Below the pieces are notes generated by a model. That model worked only from the letters and a program-made list of their open reading frames with translations, searched no databases and was not told the origin of the DNA. Of a stretch of DNA of 64,000 nucleotides, positions 17,734 through 25,964 are shown in pieces. Positions within the stretch are counted from its first letter, which is position 1; the number at the start of each line of letters is the position of its first letter. Source of the stretch: JAFDWI01 sp964544305 (GTDB lineage: Bacteria; Actinomycetota; Acidimicrobiia; Acidimicrobiales; Iamiaceae); the NCBI GenBank assembly GCA_964544305.1, contig CAZJAZ010000001.1, positions 62,001 through 126,000 of the forward strand, read 5' to 3'. The position numbers and the translations under genes are program-made.

Positions 17734-19276
17734 GCATTCCCTTAAAGGGAGAGGGCGCAGCGGACGCGTCAAGTGAATCAACAACAATGGTGCCGGTAAT
17801 TCCTGACACTTGGGTCGGCTCATCGCTCATCGACACCAGCGTCACAAACGAATCGGCGTCTGAACCGATTCGCCGAAAACCGACGATTCCGTGGGGGAGC
17901 GTACACAGTTCAAGCCGGCCAGCATGGAGAGCATCGCATTTTGCGCGCAATTCAAGAATCGAGCGGTAGAGCGCGAACATCGAATTTGGGTCGGAACGTT
18001 GCGTCGCCGCGTTCATGACTTCTTGGTTTGGGGGGAGCGGAAGCCAGGGCTTCTCCCATCCCGCACTGGGTGAGTCATCCCAAGGAACCGGCGCGCGACA
18101 ACCATCACGTCCACCCGGGTCAACCACTCGATCATCAGGAATGTTTGCATCGACCAGCCCGAGCTCTTCGCCCTGATAAAGAAATGGCGTGCCTCGCAAT
18201 GTGAGGAGCAGCACTGCCGCGGCCCGTGCTCGTTCAAGTGATCCTTGTTCATCGACCTCCGCGTTCGGCCAACGCGCATAGCGAGTGCGGTGACGTGGAA
18301 GATCATGATTCGAAAGCACCCACGACGGCCACGCATCAACGCTGCCATGGGCCCGCTCCGCATCTTCTATGGCCTGCCGCCACATGGCCGCGTCCCAGGG
18401 CAAATGGGTGGGCGCAAAGTTAAAGTTCAAATGCAGTTCATCGTTATTGCCGAAGTACTTCACCATCAGATTGACATCGAGCAAGACCACTTCACCCACC
18501 ATCATGGGTTGCTGCGGATAGCTATCAAGCAGCGTTCGAATTGAACGGAGAAGGGGATGAGTTGAGGGCTCGTCGTGCACCGCGCAATGGGGGAGTCCCA
18601 CAAATTCGTCTGGGTCGTCGGCGAGCGCAGCATCCTTGCCAATCGCATAAATGACATCCGCGCGAAAGCCATCAACGCCACGGTCCAGCCAGAAACGCAG
18701 CGTGTCGTGCATTGCTTCTTCAACCAGTGGATTTGACCAATTCAGATCAGGTTGACCCGGCAAGAACAAATGAAGGTAATACTGACCGCTCGCGTCATCG
18801 AACGTCCATGCGGGACGATCCAAGAACGCATCGCGCCAATTATTCGGTGGCCCACCATCTGGTGCCGGATCGCGCCAGATATAAAACTCGCGATACTTCG
18901 CATCCGGGCCTTCCAATGCGTTTTGAAACCAATGATGATCGCTTGACGTGTGATTCGGGACCCAGTCGAGCAAAATTTTCATGTGCCGTTCGTGTAACGC
19001 AGCGACAAGTGCATCAAAGACCACCAAGTCACCAAAGATCGGATCGATATCAGTGAAGTCCGCGACGTCGTAGCCGAAGTCCGCCATGGGAGATGGGTAA
19101 ATCGGAGACAACCAGATCGTTTCGATGCCGAGATCGTTGAGATAATCCAATCGGTCAAGAATCCCTTGAAGATCACCAATTCCATCACCGTTTGCATCAG
19201 CAAACGAACGTGGATAGATCTGATACACCGTTGTGGATTTCCACCATGGCTCTCGTGCACCGACTCGGTCGTTCAT
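17684..19276 (-). CDS. alpha-glucosidase / oligo-1,6-glucosidase (GH13)
   Basis: This 530-residue GH13 enzyme shows VYQIYPRSFADANGDGIGDL, DWVPNHTSSDH, the nucleophile Asp in DGFRADVIYAIGKD, the acid Glu in VGEVVLLD and SNHDLPR. These mark a cytoplasmic alpha-glucosidase acting on malto- or isomalto-oligosaccharides, or trehalose-related sugars. The ATG at 19276 is chosen because TAGGGT stands 8 bases upstream and the extra N-terminal residues up to 19327 look non-coding. Confidence 0.92.
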   Translation of the reverse strand: MNDRVGAREPWWKSTTVYQIYPRSFADANGDGIGDLQGILDRLDYLNDLGIETIWLSPIYPSPMADFGYDVADFTDIDPIFGDLVVFDALVAALHERHMKILLDWVPNHTSSDHHWFQNALEGPDAKYREFYIWRDPAPDGGPPNNWRDAFLDRPAWTFDDASGQYYLHLFLPGQPDLNWSNPLVEEAMHDTLRFWLDRGVDGFRADVIYAIGKDAALADDPDEFVGLPHCAVHDEPSTHPLLRSIRTLLDSYPQQPMMVGEVVLLDVNLMVKYFGNNDELHLNFNFAPTHLPWDAAMWRQAIEDAERAHGSVDAWPSWVLSNHDLPRHRTRYARWPNAEVDEQGSLERARAAAVLLLTLRGTPFLYQGEELGLVDANIPDDRVVDPGGRDGCRAPVPWDDSPSAGWEKPWLPLPPNQEVMNAATQRSDPNSMFALYRSILELRAKCDALHAGRLELCTLPHGIVGFRRIGSDADSFVTLVSMSDEPTQVSGITGTIVVDSLDASAAPSPFKGMLSPRQALIVRSTAPQG

Positions 19277-19284
19277 GACACGGC

Positions 19285-19290
19285 ACCCTA
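19285..19290 (-). promoter_or_regulatory. -10 box TAGGGT for alpha-glucosidase
   Basis: Minus-strand TAGGGT with 8 bases to the ATG at 19276; a leaderless or near-leaderless start is expected. Confidence 0.45.
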
Positions 19291-19395
19291 CTCGGAATGT
19301 GTCAGGCTTGGTTCCAGGTCGTCGCACCTTCTACACTGAACTCGTTAGCCGTGGAGTACACGGATCCAAGGACGTTCGCCTAGTGGGAGTGGCCC

Positions 19396-19566
19396 GTGAA
19401 AAAGGGTCGTCATCGTCGATTTGAGGAAGCGCGGGCGCTAAAGCGCACCACCAGCCCCGATTTTGAGGAGATGCTCAGCGGAGGCCGAGAAGAGCCGTGC
19501 CCTGAGTGTGATGCGTTGCCGGGGGCTGATCACGCCTCGTGGTGCCGTTTCGAAGAGTCGGACTAA
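19396..19566 (+). CDS. small protein with possible zinc-binding Cys/His cluster (56 aa)
   Basis: A 56-residue reading frame starts at GTG after GGGAG and ends TAA at 19566. The N-terminal half is basic and helical (KKGRHRRFEEARALKR). The C-terminal half is CPECDALPGADHASWC, a compact cluster that could hold one zinc. It fills the gap between two genes of other strands, has a ribosome site and amino-acid composition unlike a random frame. I do not recognise the family; function unknown. Confidence 0.6.
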   Translation: MKKGRHRRFEEARALKRTTSPDFEEMLSGGREEPCPECDALPGADHASWCRFEESD

Positions 19567-19588
19567 CCTACTCGCCGAGCTGTCATAG

Positions 19589-21286
19589 TCAAGCGCCTGC
19601 ATCGTCCAAGAGTTCGTCAAGTCGAAAAATTTCATCTCGTCGTACTTCGCCGAGAAATGTGCCCTCATCGCTGATGACCGCAAGGCGATCGGACTCGTCT
19701 CCCTCAAGGACGCGAAGGACGTCGCCTAAGTTCCACGTCAGCGACGCGGCCGGAAGGTCGGTTCGCATGATTTCTTCGACGCTGCGCGCTTCCCATTCTT
19801 CACGCGGTACGGCCGCGACGTCTCGCAGCACGCAAATACCAACGTAGGTTCCTTCGTCGAGGACAACGGCTGCCCGCTGACGGTTCTGGACCACATGCTG
19901 GGAAACGAACTCTGCAACGGTGGCATCTTTTGGGAGAGTGAGAACATCGGTCATCAAAGCTCGAGCGAGCGGCAAGGCAAAGCGACCCTCAAGATGTCCC
20001 CACCGCCGTGTGCGTTGGAAAGGGGAGATCGAGCGATCGCCCATGCAAAGCTGTGAGATCGCGGCCGCAACAAGCGCGGGGACCACAAAGACCGCACGCC
20101 CGGTTGATTCGGCGACAAACATGACGCCAGCAAGAGGAGTTCGATAACCGGCACCCAAGAACGCGGCGATGCCAAGAACCGTAAACAACGACAACGTTGC
20201 CGTTGCGGGTGCGCTGGAGTGTGGGCCCCACGCCAAGAACGCACCACCGACCAAACGGCCAAGGACGGCTCCTTGCACGACGAGGGGAATGAACATGCCC
20301 CCGGCGCCGCCGCCCGCAACTGTTGCTGCGGTCGCGAGAGCACGTACGGCGAATAGCGCGAGGACGAGCAACAAGCCACGACTCGGGTCCGTGAGCCAGC
20401 CGAAGATTTGATAGCCGGGGCCAAGGGAAAGGGGAGCGTCAAAAAGCGTGTTCGAAACCAGCACCAACACGGCGCTTAGCGCACCAAAAACCGCAATTCG
20501 TTCCGCGATTCCGATCCGCTTGCTGGTGCGTTTGGCCATATCGATCAGGTGGGTAAAGCCACGTGCTCCAAACCCTGCAAGCACTCCGACAATGGCTGCG
20601 CCCGCAAGTTCAAAAGCGCCAAAACCTGTTCCTGTCGTGGTGAGAGGAACAATCGCGTGGGTTCCCATGATCAGGACAAAGGTGACGTAGCTGGCGGCGG
20701 CTGCCACAAGCGACGATACAATCCCAGAGCGCGCAATGTCCTCGTGATAGGGGACTTCAAGCGCATAGAGCACCCCTGTTGCTGGGGCTTTGAAAATTGC
20801 AGCAACACCTCCGGCCGCGCCTGCTACAAGCAGAGCTTTTGCGTCGTCTGAACGCAAGAAGCGGGCGATTCGACCTTGCACACGAGATCCGAGCGCCGCG
20901 CCCATATAGATAGCCGGGCCTTCAAAGCCCATCGCCCCACCTGATCCAAGTGTGGCAATGCTGGCAAGGATCCGACCAAGAACCGGTCGTTGATCAAGCA
21001 CCTTGTTGCGCTCGTGATAGTTGGCAATGTACGCATCTGACGTCGTTGCATCGGCGCCGCCGGCCACGTAGCGCAGGCACAACCAAGCAAGCACAAGGCC
21101 AACGAAAGGGAAAGCCGCTTGAATTCCAAGTGGTGCTTCAAGCAACGTGCCAAGTGCGGCGTGCGCGGTGAGCGCATCGAATGCGGCAACTCCAGCACCG
21201 GTAGAAATTCCCACTCCGACCGCCGCAGTCAACAATATTTGGTGTCGACGATCGATGAGTCTGTTCGGCCAAACACCCATGATCAA
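19589..21286 (-). CDS. ClC-type chloride channel/transporter with C-terminal CBS pair
   Basis: This 565-residue membrane protein has about 10-12 hydrophobic helices, then two CBS-like segments from about residue 430 (MTDVLTLPKDATVAEFVSQH and MRTDLPAASLTWNLGDVLRV). The gating-glutamate motif is GGAMGFEGPA. The intracellular helix reads AIFKAPATGVLYALEVPY: the first Glu of the EE pair found in proton-coupled ClCs is kept, and the second is Val. The classical GSGIP serine motif is not seen. It probably moves chloride; regulation by adenine nucleotides through CBS is inferred. Start could be 21286 or the ATG two codons later. Confidence 0.9.
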   Translation of the reverse strand: MIMGVWPNRLIDRRHQILLTAAVGVGISTGAGVAAFDALTAHAALGTLLEAPLGIQAAFPFVGLVLAWLCLRYVAGGADATTSDAYIANYHERNKVLDQRPVLGRILASIATLGSGGAMGFEGPAIYMGAALGSRVQGRIARFLRSDDAKALLVAGAAGGVAAIFKAPATGVLYALEVPYHEDIARSGIVSSLVAAAASYVTFVLIMGTHAIVPLTTTGTGFGAFELAGAAIVGVLAGFGARGFTHLIDMAKRTSKRIGIAERIAVFGALSAVLVLVSNTLFDAPLSLGPGYQIFGWLTDPSRGLLLVLALFAVRALATAATVAGGGAGGMFIPLVVQGAVLGRLVGGAFLAWGPHSSAPATATLSLFTVLGIAAFLGAGYRTPLAGVMFVAESTGRAVFVVPALVAAAISQLCMGDRSISPFQRTRRWGHLEGRFALPLARALMTDVLTLPKDATVAEFVSQHVVQNRQRAAVVLDEGTYVGICVLRDVAAVPREEWEARSVEEIMRTDLPAASLTWNLGDVLRVLEGDESDRLAVISDEGTFLGEVRRDEIFRLDELLDDAGA

Positions 21287-21362
21287 GGCTTAGCAGACGA
21301 GCGCTGACCAGTGCTCCATTGGGAACGCGGCCCTGTGTCGCCATAGTGTTTCGTCCCCTGCT

Positions 21363-23207
21363 ATGTCCCAGATCGAATCAACCTCCGCCACCCACGTTCG
21401 TAACATTGCGCTCGTCGCGCACGTCGACCACGGCAAGACAACGCTCGTTGATGAGATGTTGCGTGCTTCGGGGGTCTTTTCTGATCACGGTGCGGTCGTA
21501 AATCGCGTGATGGATTCAGGCGATCAAGAGCGTGAGCGGGGGATCACGATTCTTGCGAAGGCGGCGTCGGTCACGTGGAACGAGACGCGTATCAATCTGG
21601 TCGATACGCCGGGTCACGCCGATTTCGGAGGCGAAGTCGAACGGGCACTCGCACTTGTCGATGGGGCTCTCGTCCTTGTGGATGCGGCAGAAGGGCCGCT
21701 TCCCCAAACCCGCTACGTGCTGTCCAAGGTTCTCGAAGCGAAGATGCCGACAATCGTGGTGATTAACAAAGTCGACCGGGCGGATGCACGACCCGACGCG
21801 GTACTCGACGAGATGTACGAGCTCTTCTTTGATCTCGGGGCAAACGAACATGACATCGAGTTCCCGGTCTTGAGTTGTATCGCGACAAAGGGCCGCTGTG
21901 TGGCAGGTGTCGGTATGCCTGGCGACGATGACGATCTGACTCCATTGTTCACCGCCATTCTTGAAACCATTGCACCCCCGCAAGGGGATGCGACCGCTCC
22001 GCTCCAAGCCCTCGTAACGAACCTTGACGCGTCAGATTACCTAGGGCGTCTCGCTATTGGACGGGTCGCCCAGGGTGCACTCGTTCAAGGGCAACAGATT
22101 GCGTTGCTTGGAGATGATCCTGATCGCATTATCAAACGCCGACTCTCAACGTTGATGGGTTTCAACGGTTTGGAACGAGCCCCGGTAGATCAAGTACGCG
22201 CCGGGGACTTGTTTGTGGTCGCCGGCTTTGAAGAAGTTGAAATTGGCGACACGTTTGCTGATCCCGAGAAGCCTAGAGCGCTTCCACGTCTTGATGTGGA
22301 TGAGCCAGTTCTGTCGATGACGTTCGCTCCAAACACCTCGCCACTTTCGGGTCAAGATGGCACCTATGTCACGTCTCGACAGGTTCGTGAACGCCTTGAG
22401 CGAGAAGTCCTCGGGAACGTGTCAATTCGACTCGCAGAAACCGATTCGCCCGATGTTATTGAAGTTGCAGGCCGCGGCGAACTGCAGCTTGCCGTTCTCA
22501 TTGAATCGATGCGCCGGGAAGGTTACGAGCTTCAGGTCAGTCGACCCGAAGTCATTATTCGAACTGTTGACGGGCATCGCGAAGAGCCAGTTGAACGAGG
22601 TGTCGTTGATATTCCTGATGATCATGTCGGCACCATCACCCAGGCTCTTGCGCCTCGTCGTGGACAGGTCATTGATGTGCGGCCTGGCGATGCAGGACGC
22701 ACACTTGTTACGTTCACCGCTCCGGCCCGTGGATTGATTGGTTTTCGATCGTTGCTCCTCACCGCCACGCGTGGCACCGCACTGCTCCACACGCATTCTG
22801 ACGGTTGGATGCGTTGGGCGGGCGAGTTGCCACATCGTCAGGGCGGCGCAATGATTGCCGACCGCCCTGGCGTTACAACGGGCTATGCGCTTGACAACCT
22901 CCAAGCACGCGGCGAGTTGTTCTGTGGACCGTCGACCCAAGTGTATGAAGGCATGATCGTGGGAGAAAGCGCCCGCGGTGACGACATGGTTGTCAATGTT
23001 GTTCGTGAGAAACAAAAGACCAACATCCGAACACATTCGCATGACGAAGGTATCAAGCTCGCTCCGCCTCGGGTTATGACCCTCGAAGCGGCCATTGAGT
23101 GGATCGCGGCTGATGAACTCGTTGAGGTAACTCCAGCAAACATCCGAATCCGCAAGCGCCTTTTGGCTGAACCTGATCGCCGAAAGGCGCAACGCAAACG
23201 CACCTAA
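21363..23207 (+). CDS. typA: translational GTPase TypA/BipA
   Basis: This 614-residue ribosome-associated GTPase contains G1 AHVDHGKTTL, switch motif RGITI, G3 DTPGHADFGGEV and G4 NKVD. EF-G-like domains II, III and V follow (GRGELQLAVLIESMRREGYE), then the TypA-specific C-terminal domain with TNIRTHSHDEGIKL and ending in a basic tail. It functions in ribosome assembly and stress adaptation in other bacteria. It is monocistronic and convergent with the next gene. Confidence 0.96.
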   Translation: MSQIESTSATHVRNIALVAHVDHGKTTLVDEMLRASGVFSDHGAVVNRVMDSGDQERERGITILAKAASVTWNETRINLVDTPGHADFGGEVERALALVDGALVLVDAAEGPLPQTRYVLSKVLEAKMPTIVVINKVDRADARPDAVLDEMYELFFDLGANEHDIEFPVLSCIATKGRCVAGVGMPGDDDDLTPLFTAILETIAPPQGDATAPLQALVTNLDASDYLGRLAIGRVAQGALVQGQQIALLGDDPDRIIKRRLSTLMGFNGLERAPVDQVRAGDLFVVAGFEEVEIGDTFADPEKPRALPRLDVDEPVLSMTFAPNTSPLSGQDGTYVTSRQVRERLEREVLGNVSIRLAETDSPDVIEVAGRGELQLAVLIESMRREGYELQVSRPEVIIRTVDGHREEPVERGVVDIPDDHVGTITQALAPRRGQVIDVRPGDAGRTLVTFTAPARGLIGFRSLLLTATRGTALLHTHSDGWMRWAGELPHRQGGAMIADRPGVTTGYALDNLQARGELFCGPSTQVYEGMIVGESARGDDMVVNVVREKQKTNIRTHSHDEGIKLAPPRVMTLEAAIEWIAADELVEVTPANIRIRKRLLAEPDRRKAQRKRT

Positions 23208-23242
23208 GAGTGAACGCTGCACTTGCGGCGAAACTTGTCGGA

Positions 23243-24277
23243 TCAGCCGAGGTCAGAAAATGCCATGTCGACGGCCCGCACGATGTCATCGTGCGATGTG
23301 ACAAGCACCGGTACACGGCCGCGTGCCCGTTGGCCAAGCAATGCATCCGCCGCACCAAGATCGCTCGTATCAATGGGATCGGGGACGTCGATGAGCAACC
23401 GCTCAAACAAGATTCCATGCAATGGGTTTGCTTCTTGAGCGGCCACCCGCGGGTGACGATACGTGAGGCGCCCAGCCCGCAAGTCGCCAGCCGGGGTTGG
23501 CCGAAAGGCCGGTAGCATCGTGCCCCGGCGGCGCAATTCTGCGGCCAGACTCATCACCACCCAGTGCTGCCACGCCGTACGTGCATCGCTAAAAGCGAGG
23601 AGGTGGGTCAAGCCAATGGGGGCCTTTGCTCGTTCAAGGACGTCAATGGCAGGCGAATATTGCTCTGAACGACGACCCGAAACGGTCTTTGCCAGATCGC
23701 GTTTGCTGAGTCGTTTCCGGCTGACGTCGCGGAGGGTTCGATGGTCGAGATAGCGGCGGGCTTCGTCACCATTGCTGCGGGACTTGAGTAGTACCTCGTC
23801 GTCGTATGCTTGTCGAGCCACAAGGTCGGCATCGTTAGATGCATGGCGGATCTCCATTAGTGCTGCAACAAGGACTCGGTTCTGTGGGGTGTCATAGGCG
23901 CGCTGTGCGGTGAGGCAAACGTAGACGTCGGTTGCCCCCGCTGTGCCCGATCGAGCAGCCATAGTCTCGGACCAAAGCACAGGGCCACGCACTTCTCCTT
24001 GACAGCGCAGCGCGGTCTGAATTGTCGTAATCGACATGTTCCGCAACATTTCGGGCATGAGATGCAGGAGGGTCGTTGCCTCCTGTGAGGTTGCGAGCAA
24101 GGCTCCGGCAAGTTGTCGCGTCACCCACGGAGACAGCCCGAACAGTGCGCGAGCGGCGTCGGCAACGACAAATGGGTGACTAAACTGGCGCCACAAGAGA
24201 CGCGTCGCAGCATTCGGGTCGTTGACATCGTCGGCCGCGTCGGCTCGGTCAGTTTGCGAGCTCGACACCGAGTACAT
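23243..24277 (-). CDS. unknown protein with DUF2357/McrC-like motif, partner of AAA+ ATPase
   Basis: This 344-residue protein has no membrane segment. Around residues 98-140 it reads GPVLWSETMAAR followed by AYDTPQNRVLVAAL, resembling the W-x-x-T and YDTPENR signature of DUF2357/McrC-like proteins that accompany McrB ATPases. A PD-(D/E)xK nuclease motif (D...E/D-x-K) was not found. Its start overlaps the ATPase stop by 29 bases, so translation is coupled. It may be a non-nuclease effector or adaptor; function unknown. Confidence 0.7.
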   Translation of the reverse strand: MYSVSSSQTDRADAADDVNDPNAATRLLWRQFSHPFVVADAARALFGLSPWVTRQLAGALLATSQEATTLLHLMPEMLRNMSITTIQTALRCQGEVRGPVLWSETMAARSGTAGATDVYVCLTAQRAYDTPQNRVLVAALMEIRHASNDADLVARQAYDDEVLLKSRSNGDEARRYLDHRTLRDVSRKRLSKRDLAKTVSGRRSEQYSPAIDVLERAKAPIGLTHLLAFSDARTAWQHWVVMSLAAELRRRGTMLPAFRPTPAGDLRAGRLTYRHPRVAAQEANPLHGILFERLLIDVPDPIDTSDLGAADALLGQRARGRVPVLVTSHDDIVRAVDMAFSDLG

Positions 24278-25181
24278 CCACCATGGTTCGTTTGACTTCC
24301 AGCGCTTCGGCCGGTTCCAACATGTCGGCCATCACACGAAACAGTCGCCTGGCACCCGCGTCATCCATACCTTCGAATTGCGGGAGGAAATAGGCGTAGA
24401 AAACTTCAAACAAGAGCCGTGAATGTGTGATCTCGTCTTGCGATCGTCGTTGGACATAGCGCATTGAGTCGAGAAATACCGCCGGCCCAAGGTCACGAAA
24501 AATCCGCAGTGCAAGCAGTTCTTGAACAAGTTCAGACCCGGCCAACAGGCGACGAAATGCGGCCTCGTCGGGTGAGGGAACTTCAATGAACGCGAAGCGA
24601 CGCATGAGTGCGTAACTCATTTCGAAGAGCAAGTTCTTGTCAAATACATTCATCGTTGAGATGATGCGCCAGGTGCTTGGCACTCGAATTGGTTCGGTGT
24701 TGTCAGGCACGTCAACACCGGGTGGAACGATAGACAAATGGCGAGGATTGCCTGCACGTTTGAAAGGCAAGACGACCGCTTGACCAGAAAGTACGGTGAA
24801 GAGTTGTCCAAAAGCACGGTCAAAATTTGAACGGTTCATTTCATCAATGACGAGCCAGCGGCCACCTTCAATGGCTTCGACGAACATGCCGGGACGATAA
24901 ATCAGCCCCTCATTGGTGGGTTGAAAACCACCGATTGTCTCAAAGGTCGTCCACTCCGTGGTGGCGGTGGTGGGCAGATATCCGGTGCACATCATTGATC
25001 GCTGTCCGACTTCCGCGGCCAAGTACGCGAGCGTGGTCTTGCCGGTCCCCGGCGGACCAGTGAGGATGACGTGCTTGCCCGCATCAATTGCGGCAACGAG
25101 CTGATCGAGGAGAAACGGTGGAAATTCCATCCCTTCTCCTTGACATGCCTTCTCTAGTTCAGCGGCCGTGAATTCTGCCAT
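24249..25181 (-). CDS. McrB-like AAA+ ATPase (AAA_5 type)
   Basis: This 310-residue single AAA+ module has Walker A TGPPGTGKTTLA near residue 40, Walker B WLVIDEMNRSNFDRAFGQL and sensor I STMNVFDKNLLFEMSYALMRRFAF. The MNxxDK...ALxRRF series is characteristic of McrB/MoxR-like ring ATPases. The sensor II region is short. It lacks the N-terminal DNA-reading domain of classical McrB. It is encoded between a cysteine-rich protein and its overlapping partner at 23243. Confidence 0.85.
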   Translation of the reverse strand: MAEFTAAELEKACQGEGMEFPPFLLDQLVAAIDAGKHVILTGPPGTGKTTLAYLAAEVGQRSMMCTGYLPTTATTEWTTFETIGGFQPTNEGLIYRPGMFVEAIEGGRWLVIDEMNRSNFDRAFGQLFTVLSGQAVVLPFKRAGNPRHLSIVPPGVDVPDNTEPIRVPSTWRIISTMNVFDKNLLFEMSYALMRRFAFIEVPSPDEAAFRRLLAGSELVQELLALRIFRDLGPAVFLDSMRYVQRRSQDEITHSRLLFEVFYAYFLPQFEGMDDAGARRLFRVMADMLEPAEALEVKRTMVDVLGVELAN

Positions 25182-25205
25182 GGATGAGCCATCGGCTCAG
25201 ACGCG

Positions 25206-25964
25206 TCAGCCTTGAGGTTCCTGAGCGTCATGCTTGCGACGAATGGCGGGGTGCGGCAGGAAAACTTGATCCGTATTTTTGCGATTTGTGACGTGAGTTC
25301 TCAGCATTTCGTAGGCCTGGGGCGATGTCATGGCAATAATTTCGTCTTTGAGGCCATCGAGCGCGGTTTGTGATCCAATAAATGCCTCTGGTGACTCGGT
25401 GCACCACCAATGAAATTCTGCACCACCGTCGCCCCAATCTCGTCGCTTCCATTCTCGAAGGGTTGAGGTGACATGGCCGTCATCGCTGACGTGATCATCA
25501 CGACGTAATGGAACCTGCCAACACACCTCAGGTTTCAGATCGAGGTAGCTGCGCTGTTGGTTTTGTGCGGCAAAATGAAATGCGCAGCCAGGACCCGTTG
25601 GAAAGCCAGGGCGGTTCAAGAAAATGCAGGCGTCGTCTACCAGGCGTGTCATAGATTCGCGGTTTGCGAGCGTCTTGATAGGCCCGCCGCGCTTGCGTGA
25701 AACGTCGGCGAACTGCCATTCATCTGCCTGCAGGTGTTGGGCGGCTTGGGCAACCCGTTCGCGATCGGCGTCATCACTGAAATGCGCGCCATAACTGCAA
25801 CAACCCTGTTGCAGGTCGCTGGCATCCGCAGTGAGCACGCCCTGACAGCCGTTCCCAAAGATGCAGGTCCAATTCGATGTGAGGAAGGTCAGGTCGAAAA
25901 CCCATGTTCGATCCTCGTCTGGATCTGCGAAGCTCACCCATTCGTGAACATCGGACTCGGTCAT
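25206..25964 (-). CDS. conserved actinobacterial cysteine-rich protein
   Basis: This 252-residue soluble protein contains TSNWTCIFGNGCQGVL, then GCCSYGAHF, then further Cys in DDACIFLN, GPGCAFHF, EVCWQVPL and HWWCTE. The spacing suggests a metal (Zn or Fe-S) centre, reminiscent of YkgJ/DUF3109 families. The family is only partly recognised and the biochemical role is unknown. Its ATG overlaps the M20 peptidase stop by 4 bases, and the AAA+ gene starts 24 bases after its stop. Confidence 0.75.
   Translation of the reverse strand: MTESDVHEWVSFADPDEDRTWVFDLTFLTSNWTCIFGNGCQGVLTADASDLQQGCCSYGAHFSDDADRERVAQAAQHLQADEWQFADVSRKRGGPIKTLANRESMTRLVDDACIFLNRPGFPTGPGCAFHFAAQNQQRSYLDLKPEVCWQVPLRRDDHVSDDGHVTSTLREWKRRDWGDGGAEFHWWCTESPEAFIGSQTALDGLKDEIIAMTSPQAYEMLRTHVTNRKNTDQVFLPHPAIRRKHDAQEPQG

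Noticed and set aside
21287..21362. Shared divergent decamer between ClC and typA
   Set aside because: No A-N3-TA-N3-T is present; only single-direction boxes occur.
23208..23242. Gene or terminator between typA and the convergent partner
   Set aside because: The 35-base gap shows no clear hairpin or reading frame.
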